Shown piece by piece: positions 18,568 to 26,178 of a stretch of DNA of 64,000 nucleotides (its first letter is position 1; each line of letters starts with the position of its first letter). Made by a program: the position numbers and the translations under genes. The DNA is from an uncultured Bacteriovoracaceae bacterium. Its GTDB lineage: Bacteria > Bdellovibrionota > Bacteriovoracia > Bacteriovoracales > Bacteriovoracaceae. The notes below the pieces were generated by a model. It made no database searches. It was not told where the DNA came from and worked only from the letters and a program-made list of their open reading frames with translations. The stretch is from NCBI GenBank assembly GCA_937931205.1, contig CALHBF010000021.1:62001-126000 (forward strand), in the 5' to 3' direction.

Positions 18568-19800
18568 TTAAACTATTTCAATTCCATTTTTACTTGCTAC
18601 TTGATCAAAGTGTTTCATCATTGACTTGGCCCAGTTGCGCTTATCAATGTAGTTGCCAAAGAAGAATGATTTCTTGAAACCATAAGCGACAAGATCTTTT
18701 AAATGCTTTGGTGCAATTGTGAAATTATCAACGGCCAACTGAAATTCTTTTGTCACAGTAGTGTCCGATACAAGACGGTTATCCGTACAAATCGTTAAAG
18801 ACATTCTGTTGGCAAGCATGTGCTTAAAGTTATGATCTTTAATATTTTGAATTGAAGGATTGGTCTGAAGGTTTGATGTGAGACAAACTTCAATCGTTGT
18901 ACGCTTATCTGCTACAAATGAGATAAGGCTCTCTAAGTACTTCTTCTTATCTTTCACAGTCTCATCCATGATCTTATCTTCGTTAAAAAGATAATAACCA
19001 TGGCCGATACGATCTGCGTAGCACTCAGTGATTGCTTGAAAAATACTTTCTGCACCATATGCTTCACCAGCATGAACTGTTTTATGCATAAAGTGTTGGT
19101 GAGCGTAAGCATAGATATCTTTGAACTTACCAGGTGGATAACCATCTTCCTGGCCAGCAAGGTCAATTGAAACGATAGGGATTGCTAACTCATCACGAAC
19201 TTTAACAGCAGCTCTTACCATCTGCATGGCGCCTGCACGAAGAACATCCATCTCTTTAGAGTATTCCATCGCTTTGTAGAAGTTTGTGTAATAAGGAGAA
19301 TATCCTTTTGGACCAAACTTTCTCATGGCACAGCTGATGATTCCGTAGTGGAACTCAGGACGAGCACCAGACTTTACTTCAGCCGAGTTGTTAAATTCTT
19401 TTTTGGCCTTCTCAAAACCTTTGTTTGAGGCAATCATGACTGCTTCAAAGGTTAGACCTTTTTCAACATCCATCATCAGTTGTGGAGCGAAACGCACTTC
19501 GATGTAATAAACATTTTCATTAATGTTATCCCAAGCAAGTTCGTAGGAAGCTCTTTCAATATTCTCTAAATCGCGAAGAGCAGCACAAGTATATTGGAAA
19601 CCATGAAGATACTCACCTAGATTGGCGTAATGAGATTTAAAAACAGTCTCTTTTAGTCCTTCTTCGGTATACGAAGGCATTTTAATGTTGCCAGCACGGG
19701 CCATTTCAATGAGTGAGGGGATTCTTAATGACCCATCTAAGTGAAGATGAAGGTCGGTCTTAGGCATTTCTTGGATAAATTTTGAATTATATTTTGTCAT
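18568..19800 (-). CDS. add: Adenosine deaminase family protein
   Basis: About 410 residues, longer than E. coli Add (333), mostly in the middle. Metal and substrate motifs are in order: DLHLHLDGS near the N-terminus, HAGEAYG (His and catalytic Glu), RIGHGY, CLTSNLQT and ICTDNR with the last metal-binding Asp. The family hydrolyses adenosine or 2'-deoxyadenosine to inosine forms plus ammonia in purine salvage. No signal peptide is present. ATG 19800 is preferred over the TTG at 19806. Some relatives act on other aminopurines, so the exact substrate is inferred. Confidence 0.87.
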   Translation of the reverse strand: MTKYNSKFIQEMPKTDLHLHLDGSLRIPSLIEMARAGNIKMPSYTEEGLKETVFKSHYANLGEYLHGFQYTCAALRDLENIERASYELAWDNINENVYYIEVRFAPQLMMDVEKGLTFEAVMIASNKGFEKAKKEFNNSAEVKSGARPEFHYGIISCAMRKFGPKGYSPYYTNFYKAMEYSKEMDVLRAGAMQMVRAAVKVRDELAIPIVSIDLAGQEDGYPPGKFKDIYAYAHQHFMHKTVHAGEAYGAESIFQAITECYADRIGHGYYLFNEDKIMDETVKDKKKYLESLISFVADKRTTIEVCLTSNLQTNPSIQNIKDHNFKHMLANRMSLTICTDNRLVSDTTVTKEFQLAVDNFTIAPKHLKDLVAYGFKKSFFFGNYIDKRNWAKSMMKHFDQVASKNGIEIV

Positions 19801-19852
19801 GACCAAATATTAATGGTTTTTCAGAGTCAAGTCAGGCCAATTTCTGCAGAAT

Positions 19853-19879
19853 AAAAAAGGCCCTCAAAATGAGGGCCTT
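19853..19879 (-). terminator. Intrinsic terminator of the zinc metalloprotease gene
   Basis: AAGGCCCTC (19857-19865), loop AAAAT, GAGGGCCTT (19871-19879). Read on the minus strand the stem is followed by a T-run, so it ends the gene at 19910-22132. Confidence 0.9.
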
Positions 19880-19909
19880 CTTCATATTTTTAGAATATTT
19901 TGAGGGTTT

Positions 19910-22132
19910 TTACTCAAGTGGAAGCGATTGTTGACAAGCAACTTGACCGAGTACGTTAAAGCCAAGTTGGTATGCTTTCACCTGGATAATTGCTGAAGCA
20001 GTTTTAATATTATTCTCTGCTTTCGCTTTTGCTTCTCCAGACTTCATTGCAATTGCTTGAGTTACAGTATCATTACAAAGAGCTTCTCTCATTGTATCAA
20101 CCACGTATGCTGGAACTTGCGATTTATCAGCTGGACGGCCTGCTTTATCAAAGAAAGCTACCCACTGATCTCCAGTACTACTTGCTCCTAGAGCGTATGA
20201 AGTAAGACCAAGTACTACGTTATCAATTTGCCCTTTAAGTTCTTTAGCTTCATATAGTGGAGCTTTAGCCGAACCAGGGTTTACCAAGTGAGCGATAGCA
20301 ATATCAAGACGCTCTTTGAAGTAACCAAATGGATCGTTAGTAGCATCGTTCTGGTTACACTCAGGGTTGATACCTCTAAGATCAATTCCATCGCGAACTT
20401 GGTGCTCATCAGTACAGAACCAGTTTGTCTCAGTTGGCTTAATACCTCTATATCCGAAAGCAAGCGCCATTCTGTCGTAGTCACCGATACCACTGTTGAT
20501 CACGTGAAGGTTTGGTAAGTACTCCATGATAGAGCGAGAAGCTGTACCACGAACATCACCACCAACAGCACCTACAGTACCTTTGAAGTTGTGACGAAGA
20601 CCAAGGTTGTGACCAATTTCATGCTCAAGAGTATCTTGCATATAGCGGTTCACGTATTCCTGATAGCCCATACCTTCTGGAGTAAGTTCGAACACTCTTG
20701 GAATTTGATCCAGTAGCTCTGGTCTTTGAGAGTTAACATTCATCACAAGGTTTTTACCAAGTTTCATTTTGAATGTTCTCTTTGAAAGAGCAGCTTGTTT
20801 TTGCTGAATATCAGCATTGAAGTCTTTTAGCATTTTTTGTGCTTGGGCAATTTTGCCTTGAGCTTGATAAGCGCGAACTTGATCTGATACAGCAAACCAA
20901 CGCTTATACATTTCTTCAGTCATTACACCTTGTACAAGTACGTTTCCAGAGAAAATTTCTCCTGTGTACTGGTTAGCAATTGATGGACCGAATCCAACAT
21001 AAGGAGCTTTATGCTTAAGTTCCCACTCGATAACGTTGAAGCGAATATCTCCGGCAACAACTTCATCATAAGAAGGAGTTCCTACATCAACGAATTCGTA
21101 TGTAAGAAGATCACGGCCGATAATTTCTTTGAATTCTTTGTTCCAGTTTTCTACTGAGTCAGCAAACAGTTGCTTATAGCTCTCAGGAACACCTTTAATG
21201 TGGTAGTGAACAGATGAGCCATCATTAGCAGCAGCAAATCTTTGAATAACCGGTGATTCACGACGCTCAGTTGTAAAGAAACCAACACCATTTGTAGGCT
21301 GTCTTACTGTAAAGGCAGAGTTAAAGCCTGAAGTAAGTTTCATATACCAGCGAACGTTGAAAGAAGTCACGTTTGTGCTTGAACCATCAACTGGAACCAT
21401 GTCTGTTTTAATATCAAATACCAGAGTTGAAACAGAGTATTCAACGTTAACTGTTGCTGATTTGATAGCACGAAGTTTTGTGTATTCACCTTTAGGATCA
21501 ATCATCGAGATAAGATCTAGTTCTTGACCGATAGCAGACATATCTAGAATAAGGCTTTGGCTCTCTTGATCTACTCCAACGATTGGGAAAGCAAGAAGAG
21601 GTCCTTGTTCTGCTGATTCTGAACAGTCACTCGCACAACCCACAAGAGCAAGCATCGGAGTGCCTTCAGAGATACCTGTTACAACTGTTCTGACGTGAAT
21701 AGGAGTAAGATCTGTAAGTTTTAGAGCTCCAAGATCTTCACTGTTTGTATCAGTAACATCAGTAAGAACTCCACCGAAGATGTTTTGTTCACCAACGAGA
21801 CCGATAGGGAAACCGACAAGAAGAGTTTCGCTCTGTACTGCCGCCGTTTTTGCGATAGACTCAGGGTTTTTTCCACCTTGAGGAAGTTTCGCAAGAGTAT
21901 CAAGGGCTTTTTGACTAGTAGGTTTTAGGATTTTGCTAGCAAGAGACTTCTGAGAAAGTGCATTCTTGTTAATCACTTTAAAATCAACTTTATCATCTCC
22001 GATAACTGCTTCTGCTGTCGCTGAATCAAGAGAGACTTTATTGAGTTTTTGAGGTGAAGACTTCTCCACACATGCCGTTGACAGAACTCCGAGAGCGCAT
22101 AATGCCATGAGCGAAGGATTAATTTTTTTCAC
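19910..22132 (-). CDS. Zinc-dependent metalloprotease lipoprotein
   Basis: The GTG at 22132 follows GAGGAGACACT and opens a lipoprotein signal (PSLMALCALGVLSTAC). 740 residues. The zinc site is HEIGHNLGLRHN (His ~504), the HExxHxxGxxH signature of the large bacterial DUF5117/DUF4953-type metalloproteases, followed by a Met-containing SIMEYLPN segment that fits a Met-turn. The N-terminal ~330 residues are beta-rich (AIIGDDKVDF, LVGCASDC) and probably regulatory or substrate-binding. A Gln/Lys-rich helix lies before the zinc site. Family members are exported and degrade protein outside the cytoplasm. Single gene with a 528-bp upstream region and its own terminator. Confidence 0.87.
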   Translation of the reverse strand: MKKINPSLMALCALGVLSTACVEKSSPQKLNKVSLDSATAEAVIGDDKVDFKVINKNALSQKSLASKILKPTSQKALDTLAKLPQGGKNPESIAKTAAVQSETLLVGFPIGLVGEQNIFGGVLTDVTDTNSEDLGALKLTDLTPIHVRTVVTGISEGTPMLALVGCASDCSESAEQGPLLAFPIVGVDQESQSLILDMSAIGQELDLISMIDPKGEYTKLRAIKSATVNVEYSVSTLVFDIKTDMVPVDGSSTNVTSFNVRWYMKLTSGFNSAFTVRQPTNGVGFFTTERRESPVIQRFAAANDGSSVHYHIKGVPESYKQLFADSVENWNKEFKEIIGRDLLTYEFVDVGTPSYDEVVAGDIRFNVIEWELKHKAPYVGFGPSIANQYTGEIFSGNVLVQGVMTEEMYKRWFAVSDQVRAYQAQGKIAQAQKMLKDFNADIQQKQAALSKRTFKMKLGKNLVMNVNSQRPELLDQIPRVFELTPEGMGYQEYVNRYMQDTLEHEIGHNLGLRHNFKGTVGAVGGDVRGTASRSIMEYLPNLHVINSGIGDYDRMALAFGYRGIKPTETNWFCTDEHQVRDGIDLRGINPECNQNDATNDPFGYFKERLDIAIAHLVNPGSAKAPLYEAKELKGQIDNVVLGLTSYALGASSTGDQWVAFFDKAGRPADKSQVPAYVVDTMREALCNDTVTQAIAMKSGEAKAKAENNIKTASAIIQVKAYQLGFNVLGQVACQQSLPLE

Positions 22133-22660
22133 AGTGTCTCCTCTTTTATAGTTAGGGTGGCCGATTCTAACCCCAACATGTACAGAAAGCTGGATTAGTA
22201 TAAATTTTATAGGTGTCAAAAATTTATACAGTTATTGCCCAGTATTTAATGACAAGTACTCAAGCAAAAATGATTCCAACCTTAATGCAATATTGAGATT
22301 CAAAAGATCCAGGTAAGCCCTTGAATTTTGAGCAAGCTATCAAAGAAAACAAAAGTCTACCAGTCATTCTTTATTCACCTGTTGAACTTTTTTCCAGTTA
22401 ATCAAAAGCGAATAAGTCCTGAAACAGATAAGAATTAGAACTGTCGCAATACTGTTGTCATCTAAATGTGTGATCAAGATTTTTTATCTAAATTTCGATT
22501 TGCGATTAAAATGCAAGTTATGCAGAAATTGAATCTCAGATGATTTCTTGAATGATTCTTTAAGTAGTTAGCCCTTCTTTAAGAGCGGGAATGTTCAGTT
22601 TAAAGAGGCTGAAGTGAAGAGAAAATTGTCATAGAATAGACAGGAGTAGAGGAGGTCTAA
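22133..22660. other. 528-bp intergenic region without a convincing gene
   Basis: Between the divergent metalloprotease gene and a small membrane-protein gene. It is AT-rich and stop-rich in all frames. I see only the GAGGAG site of the minus-strand gene at 22136-22141 and a TAGAAT-like -10 about 25 bp before the GGAGG of the plus-strand gene. No terminator, known RNA or repeat is evident. A small RNA cannot be excluded. Confidence 0.5.
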
Positions 22661-22825
22661 ATGGCTATTTTCGAAGTCTTTTTGGCAATATTTGTTTTGG
22701 GGTTTTGGACACTTTTTCCTTTCTTCTTGTACTTTGCTTCTAAGGATTTAAGGAAAGTGAATAATGGAGTTCCACTTCAATATCCGATGAATTTTTTTTC
22801 ACGCAAATATTTGTATGACACATAA
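22661..22825 (+). CDS. Small membrane protein (54 aa)
   Basis: ATG 22661 follows an excellent GGAGG (22651-22655). The product has one N-terminal hydrophobic helix (FEVFLAIFVLGFWTLFPFFL) and a basic, aromatic C-terminal part (SKDLRKVNN, FFSRKYLYD), giving an N-out/C-in or hairpin-free topology. No family is recognised. It stands alone and is convergent with the next small-protein pair. Confidence 0.65.
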   Translation: MAIFEVFLAIFVLGFWTLFPFFLYFASKDLRKVNNGVPLQYPMNFFSRKYLYDT

Positions 22826-22840
22826 GAGAAGAAGAGGAAG

Positions 22841-23083
22841 TTAATCTTCCTCTTCTTCTGTTCCGAAATGTAAATTTCTAGAATCTTCAGACTCAATAGG
22901 AATAATCTCTTCTTCCTCGGCCTGAATTTGCAGGTCACCTTCTCGATCCTCATACTCTTGCTTCTGTTTTTCTTTTATCTCTTGAAGATTGCTTTCTTCT
23001 AAATCAAGTCCTTCCCATTCTTGGGTTGGCTCATTAGCAAAAGCAGAAAAGCTTAGAACGAAAAATAAGAGAAAGAGTTTCAT
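22841..23083 (-). CDS. Small exported acidic protein
   Basis: 80 residues from ATG 23083, which follows AAGGAGAAACGCC. A signal peptide (FLLFFVLSFSAFA) precedes a very acidic, helix-prone mature part (DLEESNLQEIKEKQKQEYEDR). It overlaps the upstream gene by 4 bp (ATGA), so both are made from one transcript. No family is recognised. Similar small acidic exported proteins occur at 23847 and 32658. Confidence 0.7.
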   Translation of the reverse strand: MKLFLLFFVLSFSAFANEPTQEWEGLDLEESNLQEIKEKQKQEYEDREGDLQIQAEEEEIIPIESEDSRNLHFGTEEEED

Positions 23084-23346
23084 GGCGTTTCTCCTTCCTG
23101 GGCCTTGCGGCTTTGTTCTTGCCATTTATTGACACGCTCAACTGGCGCTTCTTCCATTTCTTGTTTTTGTGGAGTGGTTGGTGTGATCCAGCTTGGGGCT
23201 TCTTCTCTTTGCACTTTCTGCTGAGGATTTAATTTTTCTTTGCCGAACAAGGCACTGTTAAAAGCGTCAGATTGATCAGCAGTGTTGGGATTATTGCCGA
23301 AGGCACTCAGGGTCGTGAGGAATAATAGACACGCAATAAGTTTCAT
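23080..23346 (-). CDS. Small exported protein, Gln/Glu-rich
   Basis: 88 residues from ATG 23346, directly after GGAGGG. The signal peptide is LIACLLFLTTLSAFG, then NN. The mature part is hydrophilic with little predicted fold (EKLNPQQKVQREEAPSW). It is the first gene of a two-gene unit with the overlapping acidic protein. Function unknown. Confidence 0.7.
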   Translation of the reverse strand: MKLIACLLFLTTLSAFGNNPNTADQSDAFNSALFGKEKLNPQQKVQREEAPSWITPTTPQKQEMEEAPVERVNKWQEQSRKAQEGETP

Positions 23347-23394
23347 ATAACCCTCCATTGGTTAGCGGGAGGGTTATTTGCAGAAGTTGTGCCG

Positions 23395-23763
23395 TTATTT
23401 GAAACTTTGAATCATGAGTTCAGCACTTGCCTTATTACATGCCATAGGAATGTCATAAACAACTGCAATTCTCAGCAATGCTTTTACATCAACATCATGA
23501 GGATGGGGAGCGAGAGGATCCCAGAAGAAAATAACAGCATCAACTTTTCCTTCTGCAATACCTGCTCCAATCTGCTGATCCCCGCCCAGAGGACCTGACT
23601 TTAAACAATGTACTGGAAGTCCAGAAGCTTCATTAATTCGTTTTCCAGTTGTTCCTGTTGCCCAGAGATTAAATTTTTCAATGATATGTTTGTTGGCCAG
23701 AACCCAATCAACCATAGTGTCTTTTAAGTTATCATGAGCAATTAAAGCGATAGTCTTTTTCAT
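23395..23763 (-). CDS. mgsA: Methylglyoxal synthase
   Basis: 122 residues, close to the E. coli enzyme (152) minus its extra tail. Diagnostic blocks are [34 protein letters not shown] (phosphate and catalytic Asp region) and [16 protein letters not shown]. The enzyme converts dihydroxyacetone phosphate to methylglyoxal and phosphate in the cytoplasm, bypassing lower glycolysis when phosphate is short. Conservation is very high and the call is firm. It is a single gene; a long inverted repeat lies upstream of it. Confidence 0.95.
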   Translation of the reverse strand: MKKTIALIAHDNLKDTMVDWVLANKHIIEKFNLWATGTTGKRINEASGLPVHCLKSGPLGGDQQIGAGIAEGKVDAVIFFWDPLAPHPHDVDVKALLRIAVVYDIPMACNKASAELMIQSFK

Positions 23764-23798
23764 GGGTCAATTATAGGTGATGATGACATGACTTTGAA

Positions 23799-23838
23799 GC
23801 AGTATTTTAAGGCCAGTTTTCTGACCTTAAAATACTGC
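23799..23838. repeat. Long inverted repeat, possible terminator
   Basis: GCAGTATTTTAAGGCCAG (23799-23816) pairs with CTGACCTTAAAATACTGC (23821-23838): 18 bp with a single G-U and a 4-nt TTTT loop. It sits 8 bp after the stop of the minus-strand lipoprotein gene (23847-24098) and 35 bp upstream of the mgsA start. It most likely ends the lipoprotein transcript, though only a short TTC follows the stem on that strand. Confidence 0.65.
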
Positions 23839-23846
23839 TGGAGTTG

Positions 23847-24098
23847 CTAGTTTGCTTGCTTAAGAGATTCGTCTACTTTTTCATCTGTAGATTTCACATC
23901 TTCATTCATCTGATCGTAATTTTCTTGGTAACGATCTTCCATACGTTGGTCTTCCTGATGCTGACCTGCTGGTACTTCTTCAATTCTTTCTTCCACACGC
24001 ATTTCTCTTACCTCTTCTTCTTGTGGCTCTTTTTTATTACATGCCACTGAAATAGAGAAAACCATGATAAGACTTAGAAGACTGATAAGTTTTTTCAT
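23847..24098 (-). CDS. Small lipoprotein, highly charged
   Basis: 83 residues from ATG 24098, behind GAAGGAG with 5-nt spacing. The lipoprotein signal ends SVAC (Cys ~20). The mature part is a charged helix with Glu/Arg alternation (EEEVREMRVEERIEEV) and a probable coiled coil in its C-terminal half. No family is recognised. It is followed by the 18-bp inverted repeat. Confidence 0.72.
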   Translation of the reverse strand: MKKLISLLSLIMVFSISVACNKKEPQEEEVREMRVEERIEEVPAGQHQEDQRMEDRYQENYDQMNEDVKSTDEKVDESLKQAN

Positions 24099-24183
24099 AT
24101 GCACTCCTTCGGTTTATTACCTAGGTGCATTTGAAGGGGATTGAGATCATTAGATAACTCTAATTCTCCTAAAGATTTTGACC

Positions 24184-25089
24184 CTATTTATTAAACTGAG
24201 TAGTAAGTCTACCGGATTCAATAACCGTTGGAGTATTGAAAGGCAGTGTAAAGTTGGGAGAACCATGTCCGCAAGGAAGACCTTCGTACATCGGAACTTT
24301 TAATTCTTGGGCCCAACGCTTGATAGTAAGAGGAGTAAGGTCACGTCCGTCTTTTTCTAACCCTTCAACAAAATTTCCGAGAACAATGGCCTTTGTATCA
24401 TTGTTGATGACCTTCGCCTGAATAAGCTGCTCAAACATGCGATCAATGCTGTAAGCACGCTCACCAACATCTTCTAGAAAAAGAATTTTACCTTTTGTTT
24501 TGATTTCCCAAGGAGTACCCAGTGAGCTTTGCACAATTCGGAAATTTCCTCCTGTGATTACTCCAGAAAGAGTGTTTTCTTTTTTGGCCGAATTGTTGAG
24601 GGCCTTTAATTTAAAAGTTTTTTCTTTCAATTCTCCACGAAGAATTTTAAGCAGCTCTTGGTATTCTTTCTGATGACCTAAAATTCCAGAAAAGTTGATT
24701 CCATGAAGAGTTGGCCAGTTCCATTTTTGGTTTAAGAAAAGGTGGAGGGCAGTATTATCACTAAAACCAATAAAGCATTTAGGAATTTTAGGTTTCTTAA
24801 TCTGCATCAATTCTGGAATAAGTCTCATGCTACCGTAGCCGCCACGCAGACTCCACATCACGGGACTCTCATCACTCAAAGTAGAGATAATATCTTTAAC
24901 TTGAAAATCTTTTTTCTGAGCGAAGTAAAGATCTGGTTTGTTGAAGTTTTTATGGAAGGATGGATTTAACTCTTGAGAAGCAAATTCCAGACATTTAAGG
25001 AATGTATCCTGAGGCGCCGAAGATGCTGGAGCAATAAGAGAAATAATGTTGTTATCTTGAAGGTATGGCCACTGTTTCATGTATTCCAT
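24184..25089 (-). CDS. LD-carboxypeptidase (peptidase S66 family)
   Basis: 301 residues without a signal peptide. S66 landmarks are the N-terminal ISLIAPASSA, the SLRGGYGSMRLIPEL block, FIGFSDNTALH holding the nucleophilic Ser, a glutamate in LFLEDVGERAYSIDRMF, and the His in GLPCGHGSPN. Together these fit the Ser-Glu-His triad. LD-carboxypeptidases trim the terminal D-Ala from tetrapeptides in cytoplasmic peptidoglycan recycling; MccF relatives cleave microcin C amides. ATG 25080 is an alternative start, since neither has a strong ribosome binding site. It lies on the same strand as the Na/Ca exchanger, 34 bp downstream. Confidence 0.9.
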   Translation of the reverse strand: MEYMKQWPYLQDNNIISLIAPASSAPQDTFLKCLEFASQELNPSFHKNFNKPDLYFAQKKDFQVKDIISTLSDESPVMWSLRGGYGSMRLIPELMQIKKPKIPKCFIGFSDNTALHLFLNQKWNWPTLHGINFSGILGHQKEYQELLKILRGELKEKTFKLKALNNSAKKENTLSGVITGGNFRIVQSSLGTPWEIKTKGKILFLEDVGERAYSIDRMFEQLIQAKVINNDTKAIVLGNFVEGLEKDGRDLTPLTIKRWAQELKVPMYEGLPCGHGSPNFTLPFNTPTVIESGRLTTQFNK

Positions 25090-25123
25090 GATAGCCTAAA
25101 ATAAGGCCATCATGGAAAGCATT

Positions 25124-26068
25124 TTAATGGTTAATGAGGTAATAAGTGTAGCCGGCATAGATCAATAGGAATAACACACCCATGGGACGATTCAGCTTTT
25201 GAGTTGTGAATGCAAAAATCAAAGTCAGAAGGCTTATACCAATCATGACGGGAATATCTACCGATTGAATTTGTTGATTGATAGGTAGCCCATTTTTTGC
25301 AAGCAAACCTGAAAAACCAAGAACGGCAAAAACATTAAACATATTTGAACCGACAACGTTACCGATGGCGATATCTCTTTGACCTTTAATAGTAGCGACA
25401 ACAGAAGTGGCAACTTCAGGTAGTGAGGTACCAGCTGCAACAATTGTGAGACCAATAACTGCTTCACTCATTCCTAGAAGTCTTGCTCCATCAATCGCCC
25501 CTTCAACAAAGAGCTTAGCACCGGCAACAAGCATGATGAGTCCAAAAATAAATTTACCAATATCAAGGGCTGCACTACCTGTGACTTCAAGTTCTACTTC
25601 CATTTCTTGTGGGTTAGCAGCAGAAATTTTAAATTGCATTATCGTGTAGGCAATGATGAGAGCAGTGAAGATAGCAGATTCAATCAGACCGATGTTAAAA
25701 TCTCTGCCAAATACCCAGAGCATGATGGCCGCAAAGTTCATAAGCGGAAGATCAAGTCTAATGAGCTGTTTTGAAAATGTGAGCGGCATAATGACTGCGC
25801 ACACCCCAAGAATCAGAGCGATGTTAAAAAAGTTTGATCCGACTACGTTACCTAGAGCAATGTCAGGATTTCCGTTCATCACTGAGATGATGTTCACGGC
25901 CAATTCTGGAGCAGATGTTCCAAAAGCAACGATAGTTAGACCAATAGCAACTGGAGAAATTTTGAAACGAGCAGCAATTTTAGATGCACCATCTACAAAG
26001 ACATCCGCGCCATAAGTAAGGACAACAAGACCAACGACTATAAAACCAATAATTTTTAAAATTTCCAT
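25124..26068 (-). CDS. Calcium/sodium antiporter (CaCA family)
   Basis: 314 residues with ten predicted membrane segments in two inverted repeats. The alpha repeats carry the ion-binding motifs: AFGTSAPELAVN in the first half and AAGTSLPEVATS in the second, with GNVVGSNFFNIALIL and GNVVGSNMFNVFAVL after them. Members such as E. coli YrbG exchange Na+ or H+ for Ca2+ in the inner membrane. It is upstream of the LD-carboxypeptidase gene on the same strand and diverges from the TonB receptor gene, sharing its promoter region. Confidence 0.93.
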   Translation of the reverse strand: MEILKIIGFIVVGLVVLTYGADVFVDGASKIAARFKISPVAIGLTIVAFGTSAPELAVNIISVMNGNPDIALGNVVGSNFFNIALILGVCAVIMPLTFSKQLIRLDLPLMNFAAIMLWVFGRDFNIGLIESAIFTALIIAYTIMQFKISAANPQEMEVELEVTGSAALDIGKFIFGLIMLVAGAKLFVEGAIDGARLLGMSEAVIGLTIVAAGTSLPEVATSVVATIKGQRDIAIGNVVGSNMFNVFAVLGFSGLLAKNGLPINQQIQSVDIPVMIGISLLTLIFAFTTQKLNRPMGVLFLLIYAGYTYYLINH

Positions 26069-26140
26069 ATAACTATTTATATCATAGCCATTTGCGTCAT
26101 GTAACTAATTGAATTGACAAATTTTTCGATAAGCCTTACA

Positions 26141-26167
26141 AAATAATGCAAATGATTTGCATTATTT
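26141..26167. promoter_or_regulatory. Perfect palindromic Fur/Zur-type operator
   Basis: Arms AAATAATGCAAAT (26141-26153) and ATTTGCATTATTT (26155-26167) around a single G are a perfect 13-bp inverted repeat. It ends 11 bp before the TonB receptor ATG. Its size, AT-rich core and position match Fur-superfamily operators, and a Fur-family gene lies just after the receptor. Binding there would block the promoter or the ribosome site. Confidence 0.83.
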
Positions 26168-26178
26168 AAAGGCAACCT

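Noticed and set aside
25407..26015. Two plus-strand frames of 80 and 120 codons
   Set aside because: Both are antisense shadows of the Na/Ca exchanger gene; their Ala/Ser/Thr-rich composition follows from the opposite strand.
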